Below are positions 34,312 to 40,745 of a DNA stretch of 40,745 nt, piece after piece. The position numbers and the translations under genes are program-made. A model generated the notes under the pieces. It saw only the letters and a list, made by a program, of their open reading frames with translations, was not told where the DNA came from and did no database searches. The first letter of the stretch is position 1. The number at the start of each line of letters is the position of its first letter. Origin of the DNA: Bacteroidaceae bacterium (GTDB lineage Bacteria > Bacteroidota > Bacteroidia > Bacteroidales > Bacteroidaceae); contig JAFXGV010000064.1 of the NCBI GenBank assembly GCA_017536765.1, positions 1-40,745 of the forward strand, written 5' to 3'.

Positions 34312-34343
34312 ATTGGTTATTACACAAATTCAACATAAATTTG
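34312..34343 (+). promoter_or_regulatory. nrdJ promoter with overlapping inverted repeat
   Basis: TAAATTTG at 34336-34343 matches the -7 consensus, with ATTG at 34312-34315 as a weak -33. A perfect 8-bp inverted repeat (CACAAATT at 34323-34330, AATTTGTG at 34338-34345) overlaps the -7 box and could be an operator. The predicted leader is about 49 nt. Confidence 0.4.
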
Positions 34344-34398
34344 TGCTTGCTAAAAAATAGAGCCGCAAATAATTCAACAAAAAAAATAACTGACCAAA

Positions 34399-36927
34399 GT
34401 GAAAAAGCAAACCTACACCTATGACGAAGCGTTCAAAGCTTCGCTCGACTATTTCAACGGCGACGAACTCGCAGCAAGAGTTTGGGTAAACAAATATGCC
34501 GTTAAAGACTCCTTCGGCACCATTTACGAGAAATCGCCCGAGGATATGCATTGGCGTATAGCCAACGAGGTGGCACGCATCGAAAAGAAGTACGAGAACC
34601 CAATGTCGGCACAGGAGATATTCGACCTGCTCGACAAGTTCAAGTACATTGTACCCTCGGGCAGCCCTATGACAGGTATCGGCAACGATTTTCAGATAGC
34701 ATCGCTGTCGAACTGCTTTGTGATAGGCATCGACGGAAAGGCCGACTCTTACGGCGGTATCATACGCATAGACGAGGAGCAGGTGCAGTTGATGAAGCGT
34801 CGTGGCGGTGTAGGACACGACCTTTCACACATACGCCCCAAAGGCTCACCCGTAAAGAACTCGGCACTCACATCTACAGGCCTTGTTCCCTTTATGGAGC
34901 GTTACTCGAACTCCACACGCGAGGTTGCGCAGGATGGTCGTCGCGGCGCACTTATGCTCAGCGTTTCCATAAAGCACCCCGATGCAGAGGCCTTCATCGA
35001 TGCCAAGATGACCGAGGGCAAGGTGACAGGTGCCAACGTATCGGTGAAGATCGACGATGAATTTATGCAGGCTGTAACCGAGAACAAACCCTATTTGCAG
35101 AAATACCCCATAGACTCAAACGAACCCCTCTTCTCCAAGGAGGTAAATGCAGGCGAGATATGGAAGAAGATTATCCACAACGCGTGGAAGTCGGCAGAGC
35201 CCGGCGTGCTCTTCTGGGATACCATCGAGCGCGAGTCTATCCCCGACTGCTATGCCGACCTCGGTTTCAAGACCGTATCGACCAACCCCTGTGGCGAAAT
35301 TCCCCTCTGCCCCTATGACTCTTGCCGCCTGATAGCAATCAACCTGTTCTCATACGTAAAGAATCCCTTCACAGCAGAGGCAAGTTTCGACTTCGACCTG
35401 TTGCGTGAGCACACCAAGAAGGCCATACGTATGATGGACGACATCATCGACCTTGAGTTAGAGAAGATTGAAGCCATACAGGCAAAGATAGAGAGCGACC
35501 CCGAGATAGAGGAGGTGAAGGAGGCCGAAAGAAAGCTGTGGCAGAAGATTTACCGCAAGAGCAGTATGGGCCGCCGCACAGGCGTGGGCATCACAGCCGA
35601 GGGCGATATGCTTGCAGCAATGGGCCTGCGTTACGGCAGCCCCGAAGCCATCGATTTCTCGGTTGAGGTGCACAAGTTGGTGGCACTTGCAGCCTATGGT
35701 TCATCGGTGAATATGGCAAAGGAGCGTGGTGCGTTCGAGGTATTCGACTACAAACGCGAGGAGAACAACCCCTTCATCAACCGCCTGCGCGAGGCCGATC
35801 CCCAGCTATACGAGGATATGAAAAAGTATGGTCGCCGCAACATTGCCTGCCTCACAATTGCCCCCACCGGCACAGTGAGCATAATGACACAGACCACATC
35901 GGGTATAGAGCCCGTATTTATGCCCGTTTACAAACGCCGCCGCAAGGTAAACCCCAACGACCCCGAGGTACACGTTGATTTTACCGACGAGAACGGCGAC
36001 ACATTCGAGGAGTACATAGTATATCACCACAAGTTCGTGGAGTGGATGAAGAAGAATGGCATAGATACCACCAAACGCTACTCACAAGTGGAGATAGACA
36101 ACATTGTGGCACGCTCACCCTACGCCAAGGCAACATCAAACGACATAGACTGGGTGGCCAAGGTGGAGATGCAGGGCCGCATACAGAAATGGGTTGACCA
36201 CTCGATAAGCGTAACCATCAACCTGCCCAACAACGTAGATGAGAAACTCGTAAACGAGCTCTACATAACAGCCTGGAAGTGCGGTTGCAAGGGATGCACC
36301 GTTTACCGCGATGGTTCACGTGCCGGCGTGCTTGTATCTACCGACAGCAAAAAGGAAAACAAGGCCGAGGAGATGAAACCCACAATAACCGAGGTGCGCC
36401 CAATAGTGCTGGAGGCCGACGTGGTACGTTTCCAGAACAACAAAGAGAAATGGGTAGCCTTCATCGGCCTGCTCAACGGCCACCCATACGAGATTTTCAC
36501 CGGCCAGCAGGATGACGAAGATGGTATACCCTTGCCCAAGAACGTAACCCACGGTATCATCATCAAGCACATAAATGAAGACGGCAGCAAGCGCTACGAC
36601 TTCCAGTTCGAGAACAAGATTGGCTACAAAACCACAATCGAAGGATTGTCGGAACGTTTCAACCCCGAGTTCTGGAATTATGCAAAACTCATCTCGGGCG
36701 TGCTGCGCTACAAGATGCCCATAGAGCAGGTGATAAAGCTCATTTCATCGCTCGAGCTTGGCTCCGACAACATCAACACCTGGAAGAACGGTGTAGAGAG
36801 AGCCCTAAAACGCTACATTGCCGACGGTGCCGCATCGGCCGAGAAATGCCCCAACTGCAAGAATCAGTTGATTTTCGAAGAGGGCTGCCTGCATTGCCCC
36901 TCTTGCGGATACTCAAAGTGCGGATAA
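34399..36927 (+). CDS. nrdJ: B12-dependent ribonucleoside reductase (class II)
   Basis: An 842-residue adenosylcobalamin-dependent ribonucleotide reductase, making deoxynucleotides without oxygen-derived radicals. The active-site block NPCGEIPL contains Cys298 and Glu300, and the paired Cys106 is in SLSNCFVIG. The RGGVGHDLSHIRPKGSPV segment, NLPNNVD and GCKGCTVYRDGSRAGVL are typical of NrdJ. The C-terminus (CPNCKNQLIFEEGCLHCPSC) is a zinc-ribbon-like, Cys-rich tail. The start is GTG at 34399. It has its own promoter and terminator. No cobalamin riboswitch precedes it, although B12 is its cofactor. Confidence 0.96.
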   Translation: MKKQTYTYDEAFKASLDYFNGDELAARVWVNKYAVKDSFGTIYEKSPEDMHWRIANEVARIEKKYENPMSAQEIFDLLDKFKYIVPSGSPMTGIGNDFQIASLSNCFVIGIDGKADSYGGIIRIDEEQVQLMKRRGGVGHDLSHIRPKGSPVKNSALTSTGLVPFMERYSNSTREVAQDGRRGALMLSVSIKHPDAEAFIDAKMTEGKVTGANVSVKIDDEFMQAVTENKPYLQKYPIDSNEPLFSKEVNAGEIWKKIIHNAWKSAEPGVLFWDTIERESIPDCYADLGFKTVSTNPCGEIPLCPYDSCRLIAINLFSYVKNPFTAEASFDFDLLREHTKKAIRMMDDIIDLELEKIEAIQAKIESDPEIEEVKEAERKLWQKIYRKSSMGRRTGVGITAEGDMLAAMGLRYGSPEAIDFSVEVHKLVALAAYGSSVNMAKERGAFEVFDYKREENNPFINRLREADPQLYEDMKKYGRRNIACLTIAPTGTVSIMTQTTSGIEPVFMPVYKRRRKVNPNDPEVHVDFTDENGDTFEEYIVYHHKFVEWMKKNGIDTTKRYSQVEIDNIVARSPYAKATSNDIDWVAKVEMQGRIQKWVDHSISVTINLPNNVDEKLVNELYITAWKCGCKGCTVYRDGSRAGVLVSTDSKKENKAEEMKPTITEVRPIVLEADVVRFQNNKEKWVAFIGLLNGHPYEIFTGQQDDEDGIPLPKNVTHGIIIKHINEDGSKRYDFQFENKIGYKTTIEGLSERFNPEFWNYAKLISGVLRYKMPIEQVIKLISSLELGSDNINTWKNGVERALKRYIADGAASAEKCPNCKNQLIFEEGCLHCPSCGYSKCG

Positions 36928-36959
36928 CAAGTTTTTTGTACTACACTATATATATTTCC

Positions 36960-36995
36960 CACAAAGCCTGCCTTGCAATACAGGCAGGCTTTGTG
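36960..36995 (+). terminator. nrdJ terminator
   Basis: A 14-bp perfect stem (CACAAAGCCTGCCT and its complement) with an 8-nt loop, 33 bp after the nrdJ stop. The folB start lies only 11 bp beyond it. Confidence 0.85.
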
Positions 36996-37006
36996 CTTTA
37001 AACAAG

Positions 37007-37375
37007 ATGAAGATAACAAGCTACACCATAGAATTGCAGAACATCCACCTATATGCAAGGCACGGAGTGCTGGAACAGGAAACATCCGTCGGGGCCTGGT
37101 TCACGATGGATGCCAAGCTGCAGCTGAACGACTATAGCTGCGCCACTACCGATGCCATTGAAGGCACCGTAAGCTATGCCGACGTATATGAGGTTATAAA
37201 GAGCGAGATGAGCACCCCCTCAAAGCTATTGGAGAATGTGTGCCACAGAATAATGGCAGCACTCTTTGAGCGGTTCAATGCAATCGAGGGTATAGAGATA
37301 TCGCTGCGCAAGGACACCCCGCCTATGGGTGGCGACAGGCTGAGTGCAGCCGTAACAATGCAAGCAACAAGATAA
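37007..37375 (+). CDS. folB: Dihydroneopterin aldolase
   Basis: A 122-residue FolB, which cleaves 7,8-dihydroneopterin to 6-hydroxymethyl-dihydropterin in folate synthesis. The motifs IELQNIHLYARHGVLEQE, GTVSYADVYEVIK and LLENVCHRIMAALFE are characteristic, as is the late IEISLRKDTPP. The catalytic Lys is probably that in SLRKDTPP. It follows the nrdJ terminator closely, so its promoter is unclear; it may rely on read-through. The acyltransferase gene starts 8 bp downstream. Confidence 0.94.
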   Translation: MKITSYTIELQNIHLYARHGVLEQETSVGAWFTMDAKLQLNDYSCATTDAIEGTVSYADVYEVIKSEMSTPSKLLENVCHRIMAALFERFNAIEGIEISLRKDTPPMGGDRLSAAVTMQATR

Positions 37376-37382
37376 ACCGCTT

Positions 37383-38411
37383 ATGATAGACACCCTCACA
37401 TCGCTCAGGCTTATATTTGCCTTGATGGTATTTGCCTCGCATCTATGTATGATAAACGAGGCAGCCTTTTCGGGGCATATACTTAAAGAGGGATATGTGG
37501 GGGTGAGTTTCTTTTTTATTCTCAGCGGTTTCATAATAGCCCACAACTACACCGCAAAGCTCACCGATGGCAGCTGCAGTAGAAAGAGGTTTTGGGTGGC
37601 GCGCATTGCACGCATCTACCCGTTGCATCTGCTCACGCTCGTGGCAGCCATATTCATTGGCGGCACATTCGTAGCAACGCAGCCGCTATCGTGGGCACAT
37701 CTTTTTACATCGGCCACACTGACCAACGCATACATACCACGTTCCGATTTCTTTTTTGCTCTTAATGCGCCCGCCTGGAGCCTGTGCTGCGAACAGCTGT
37801 TCTACATACTATTCCCAATGGCACTGCCCATTGCAAGAAGCCCCAAGAAACTTGCCATTATAGCAGTAACGGCGGTTGCAGTTGCTGCAGTAGGTAGCAC
37901 ATTCACACCCGAGCAATACATAAAGGGAGTATGGTACACCAACCCCATAACACGACTCCCCGATTTTGTTGTGGGAGTGTTCCTGTGGCACGCATACCAA
38001 AGAATAAAGGAGATAGATATCAGCCGGTGCGCAGCAAGCCTTATGGAAATATCCGCAGTATTGCTGTTTGCGGTATTCTACATATATGCCGAGGATATTC
38101 CCAAAGCATATAGATACTCATTCTACTATTGGGCACCGATGGCGGCCATAATACTCACATTCGCTTTGCAAAGAGGAATACTATCCAAAGCACTTAAAGC
38201 CAAACTGCTTATAACAGGCGGCGAGATAAGCTATGGCATATACCTGATACAATTGCTTGTGATAACAGCCATAGACAGCCACATAGAAACATTACCTCCG
38301 ATTGCGGCAGCAGCCATCGCCCTGTCGGCGATAACCGCCATAAGCTACCTGTCATACAATTATTTCGAAAAGCCTATGAATAGGTTGATAAAAAGATGTT
38401 TCAAGGAATAA
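37383..38411 (+). CDS. Acyltransferase 3 family membrane protein
   Basis: A 342-residue integral membrane acyltransferase (OafA/YrhL type). The N-terminus LTSLRLIFALMVFASHLCMI holds the usual conserved His and the helix-1 Arg, and GVSFFFILSGFIIAHNY and RIARIYPLHLLTL are diagnostic. About ten membrane helices follow. Family members O-acetylate or succinylate surface polysaccharides and other extracytoplasmic molecules; the acceptor here is unknown. It runs 8 bp behind folB and converges on rnc with only 11 bp between the stop codons and no terminator. Confidence 0.92.
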   Translation: MIDTLTSLRLIFALMVFASHLCMINEAAFSGHILKEGYVGVSFFFILSGFIIAHNYTAKLTDGSCSRKRFWVARIARIYPLHLLTLVAAIFIGGTFVATQPLSWAHLFTSATLTNAYIPRSDFFFALNAPAWSLCCEQLFYILFPMALPIARSPKKLAIIAVTAVAVAAVGSTFTPEQYIKGVWYTNPITRLPDFVVGVFLWHAYQRIKEIDISRCAASLMEISAVLLFAVFYIYAEDIPKAYRYSFYYWAPMAAIILTFALQRGILSKALKAKLLITGGEISYGIYLIQLLVITAIDSHIETLPPIAAAAIALSAITAISYLSYNYFEKPMNRLIKRCFKE

Positions 38412-38422
38412 TTTAGAGAGAA

Positions 38423-39172
38423 TCAGCCAATCCTTTCAATAGCAATACGTGCCGCATTCTGCTGGCTTTCGCGTTTTGAAAAGCCCTCACCGCGGCCATA
38501 AGGCTCGCCATCCACTAAAACCTCCGAAACGAAGAAGGCGCCGTCGGCGCGCTGCTCCTCGCTCAGCACCACAAAAGAGACCTCGCGATGCTGTTTTTGC
38601 GACCACTCGATAAGGCGGCTCTTGTAATTCTTGTCGCTGCGTACCACCGACTCTATGTTATCAAGACGGGAGAACACCCTTTCGAGCAGGAATGTGCGGC
38701 AATGCTTATATCCCTTATCTATGTATATGGCACCTATGAACGCCTCTAAGGCATTGCCGTAGATGTAATTGTTGTGCTGGTTCACAGCACCATATTCGTG
38801 CACAAGACGGTCGAGGCCAATCTCCACCGCAAGTTCGTTGAGCCTTTCGCGGCAGACAAGATTACTGCGCGATTTGGAGAGGAACCCCTCGCGCTCGCGC
38901 CTGAAACGCGAGTAAAGGAAATCGGCTGTCACAGAACTCAAAACAGCATCGCCCAAAAACTCCAGGCGCTCATTACATCCTAACTTTCCCGATGTTGACG
39001 AGCTGTGCGTCATAGCCATCTTGTATGGTTTGAGGCTGCCAGGCACAAAACCCAGTATGGAATACAACAAAAGATAAGACTCCCTGTCCTTGCGGGACAG
39101 GAGCCTTATCTTATCTATAATTTTCTTAAAAACCTTTTTAGCCTTCAACTTTCTTAAAAGCAATTGATGCAT
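38423..39172 (-). CDS. rnc: Ribonuclease III
   Basis: A 249-residue RNase III, which cuts double-stranded RNA in rRNA maturation and mRNA turnover. The catalytic domain contains the NERLEFLGDAVLSSVTADF signature with the acidic metal-binding residues, and NALEAFIGAIYIDKGY; the double-stranded-RNA-binding domain is at the C-terminus (about 175-249, GRGEGFSKRESQQNAARIAIE). I chose the ATG at 39172, which overlaps the end of fabF by 35 bp; the longer frame upstream is only fabF shadow. Codons 21-34 contain a near-perfect 18-bp hairpin. It is the third gene of acpP-fabF-rnc. Confidence 0.95.
   Translation of the reverse strand: MHQLLLRKLKAKKVFKKIIDKIRLLSRKDRESYLLLYSILGFVPGSLKPYKMAMTHSSSTSGKLGCNERLEFLGDAVLSSVTADFLYSRFRREREGFLSKSRSNLVCRERLNELAVEIGLDRLVHEYGAVNQHNNYIYGNALEAFIGAIYIDKGYKHCRTFLLERVFSRLDNIESVVRSDKNYKSRLIEWSQKQHREVSFVVLSEEQRADGAFFVSEVLVDGEPYGRGEGFSKRESQQNAARIAIERIG
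39071..39112 (-). promoter_or_regulatory. Long hairpin in the first codons of rnc
   Basis: On the minus strand the arms are AAGATAAGGCTCCTGTCC and GGACAGGGAGTCTTATCTT with a CGCAA loop. They pair over 18 bp with a single G-U pair and one bulged G. It lies in codons 21-34 of rnc, in the coding strand, and is a plausible RNase III substrate. Confidence 0.7.
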
Positions 39173-40400
39173 TATGACCGCCAAAACCAAACGTATTGGA
39201 GATGGCAACCTTAATATCTCTCTTTTGCGCCTTGTTAAAGGTAAAGTTCAGTGCATAGTCAATCTCGGGATCCTCGTCGCCCTCCTCGTGATTGATTGTG
39301 GGGGGAACTATACCGTTCTTTATTGCCAGCACAGTGAGCATAGCCTCAATGGCTCCGGCAGCACCAAGCAGATGGCCTGTCATTGATTTTGTTGAGCTTA
39401 TGTTCAGTTTATAGGCGTGCTCGCCAAAGAGAGTTTTTATAGCCTTCAACTCCGCAATGTCACCGGCATATGTCGATGTGCCGTGAACGTTGATGTAATC
39501 GACATCGGCGGGAGCTATGCCGGCCTCCTCTATTGCATTCTTCATCACACGCATAGCGCCATCGCCATCGGGATGGGGAGCTGTTATGTGATAAGCATCG
39601 GCTGTAAGGCCCGAGCCCACAATCTCGGCATATATCTTTGCACCACGTGCCACTGCGTGCTCATACTCCTCGAGTATCAGGCAAGCCGAACCCTCGGCCA
39701 TAACGAAACCGTCGCGGCTCTTGCTGAAGGGGCGTGAAGCACCTTTGGGATCGTCGTTACGGGTTGAGAGCGCGTGCATTGCATTGAAAGCACCCACAGC
39801 AGTGAAGCAGATGGGAGCTTCGGCGCCACCGGCCACAATAACATCGGCGCGGTTCAGACGTATCTGGTCAAATGCATCGATGAGCGCATTCGAAGAGGAT
39901 GCACAAGCTGCGGTTGTCACAAAGTTGGGGCCCTTAAGACCATATCTGATAGATATGATACCGGCCGAAATATCGGCAATCATCTTGGTTATGAGGAAAG
40001 GTGAGAAACGGGGGCCATTATCGGAGTTCTGCACGTATGCACGAATCTCATCCTCCAATGCGCCAATACCACCAATTCCCACACCAAAGACCACTCCGGC
40101 ACGGTTACTATCCATCTTCTCAAAATCAAGTCCGCTATCTGTAATTGCCTGAACGGCCGAAGCCACGCTGTACTGTGTAACGGTATCAACCTTGCGTGCC
40201 TCGCGGCGGTCCATATACAGTGTGGGGTCGAAATTCTTCACCTCACAGGCAAATTGTGTTTTGAACAGATAGCTATCAAAATGAGTAATAGGTCCTGCGC
40301 CACTCACTCCATTTACGGCATTTTCCCAAACTTCGGGAACTGTATTGCCCAATGGCGAAACGACACCAAGACCTGTTACAACAACTCTTCTAAGCTTCAT
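39138..40400 (-). CDS. fabF: Beta-ketoacyl-ACP synthase II
   Basis: A 420-residue condensing enzyme of fatty acid synthesis, elongating acyl-ACP with malonyl-ACP. The catalytic triad is Cys166 in TTAACASSSNAL, His306 in NVHGTSTYAGD and His343 in KSMTGHLLGAAGA. The N-terminus KLRRVVVTGLGVVSPLGNTV and C-terminus FGFGGHNASIAFK are typical. It lies 39 bp after acpP and overlaps rnc by 35 bp, the common bacterial order acpP-fabF-rnc. Confidence 0.97.
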   Translation of the reverse strand: MKLRRVVVTGLGVVSPLGNTVPEVWENAVNGVSGAGPITHFDSYLFKTQFACEVKNFDPTLYMDRREARKVDTVTQYSVASAVQAITDSGLDFEKMDSNRAGVVFGVGIGGIGALEDEIRAYVQNSDNGPRFSPFLITKMIADISAGIISIRYGLKGPNFVTTAACASSSNALIDAFDQIRLNRADVIVAGGAEAPICFTAVGAFNAMHALSTRNDDPKGASRPFSKSRDGFVMAEGSACLILEEYEHAVARGAKIYAEIVGSGLTADAYHITAPHPDGDGAMRVMKNAIEEAGIAPADVDYINVHGTSTYAGDIAELKAIKTLFGEHAYKLNISSTKSMTGHLLGAAGAIEAMLTVLAIKNGIVPPTINHEEGDEDPEIDYALNFTFNKAQKRDIKVAISNTFGFGGHNASIAFKKVEG

Positions 40401-40439
40401 TATAGGATAGTTAAGAGTGAAAGTAAGAGGGAGGGTTGA

Positions 40440-40682
40440 TTACTTCTCGGCAACCTTCTCCTCTACATACTTAACAGCATCACCTACTGTTGCTATTTTC
40501 TCAGCCTGCTCCTCGGGGATAGAGATACCGAACTCATCCTCAATCTCCATGATAAGCTCTACTCTGTCGAGTGAGTCAGCGCTCAAATCGTTTGTAAAGT
40601 TAGCCTCAGAAGTAACCTCAGACTCTGATACACCAAATTTCTCTACAATAATCTCTTTTACTCTTGCTTCAATTTCTGACAT
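40440..40682 (-). CDS. acpP: Acyl carrier protein
   Basis: An 80-residue acidic acyl carrier protein, the carrier of growing fatty acyl chains. The phosphopantetheine attachment site is Ser37 in [19 protein letters not shown]. The length, charge and position upstream of fabF fit. It is the first gene of the operon, 37 bp downstream of the -7 box at 40720-40727. Confidence 0.97.
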   Translation of the reverse strand: MSEIEARVKEIIVEKFGVSESEVTSEANFTNDLSADSLDRVELIMEIEDEFGISIPEEQAEKIATVGDAVKYVEEKVAEK

Positions 40683-40719
40683 AGTTGTAATATTTTGAAA
40701 GTTGTAAATTATTTGTTTG

Positions 40720-40727
40720 CAAAAGTA
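40720..40727 (-). promoter_or_regulatory. -7 box of the acpP-fabF-rnc promoter
   Basis: CAAAAGTA on the plus strand is TACTTTTG on the minus strand, a perfect TAnnTTTG. The -33 element would fall just beyond the end of the window, so it cannot be judged. Confidence 0.5.
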
Positions 40728-40745
40728 TGATAAAAATCAACAACC

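Larger units (their letters stand above)
34010..34398. other. Gap between dnaA and nrdJ
   Basis: A 389-bp stretch without a credible gene. It contains the dnaA terminator, a short GC-rich patch at about 34167-34191 (GCCGGCGCGGCGC), three similar 9-mers ending GAAAA in the same orientation (34207-34215, 34269-34277, 34288-34296), each followed by CT, and the nrdJ promoter region with an inverted repeat. I looked for a cobalamin riboswitch (B12 box) upstream of nrdJ and did not find one. Confidence 0.6.

Noticed and set aside
34010..34398. Cobalamin riboswitch upstream of nrdJ
   Set aside because: I looked for the B12-box (GCCACTG) and the surrounding conserved core and did not find them; the same applies to the short mutA leader.
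1..40745. tRNA genes, CRISPR arrays, IS elements, prophage
   Set aside because: No T-loop-like GGTTCGAATCC motif was noticed in intergenic DNA, there are no regularly spaced direct repeats outside the LRR gene, and no transposase, integrase or phage proteins among the open frames.

Overview
The window reads as a chromosomal segment of a Bacteroidota bacterium, order Bacteroidales. I would guess a Prevotella-like or related host-associated lineage, but the sequence does not settle the genus. The evidence is: Bacteroidota-type promoters (TTTG, about 19 nt, TAnnTTTG); almost no Shine-Dalgarno sequences; a BspA-like leucine-rich-repeat surface protein; an S46 dipeptidyl peptidase of the DPP11 type; a protein with the PorE architecture of the type IX secretion system (T9SS); tandem OmpA-like porins; B12-dependent methylmalonyl-CoA mutase; and a B12-dependent ribonucleotide reductase. 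Nearly all genes are housekeeping or envelope genes. I see no phage, integrase, IS element, CRISPR array, toxin or obvious defence system.

Layout. 1-4016: minus-strand operon ilvE, DUF975 membrane protein, trmB, Dabb protein, mrp. 4259-6508: AT-rich BspA-like gene with near-identical 69-bp repeats. 6582-9049: minus-strand mnmA-xseA-xseB. 9220-13784: plus-strand run of MATE exporter, cytidylate-kinase-like protein, YfcE-like phosphoesterase and DPP11. 13850-15901: secreted endonuclease I, minus strand. 16058-23904: mutA, mutB, topB and the PorE-like lipoprotein. 23947-25486: minus-strand cdd, low-molecular-weight phosphatase, ruvC. 25653-29167: LysM glucosaminidase lipoprotein and two OmpA-like proteins. 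29244-29908: minus-strand DivIC-like protein and a small membrane protein. 30178-36927: dnaX, dnaA, nrdJ. 37007-38411: folB and an acyltransferase. 38423-40682: minus-strand acpP-fabF-rnc.

How the parts fit. DNA metabolism is concentrated here (dnaX, dnaA, nrdJ, topB, ruvC, xseAB). The AT-rich DNA on both sides of dnaA, with DnaA-box-like 9-mers downstream, makes an origin possible but unproven. Two B12-dependent systems (MutAB for succinate/propionate interconversion, NrdJ for dNTP synthesis) imply dependence on cobalamin, yet I see no cobalamin riboswitch. The envelope genes (PorE-like, OmpA pair, glucosaminidase, BspA-like and nuclease proteins with similar C-terminal tails) suggest a T9SS-bearing cell surface.

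Non-coding structure is the most interesting part. There are two copies of one dispersed palindromic repeat in divergent intergenic regions, four perfect bidirectional terminators between convergent genes, and an almost perfect 18-bp RNA hairpin inside the first codons of rnc, the gene for the dsRNA-cutting enzyme RNase III. A strong Shine-Dalgarno sequence precedes cdd. I found no convincing wholly new multi-gene system.
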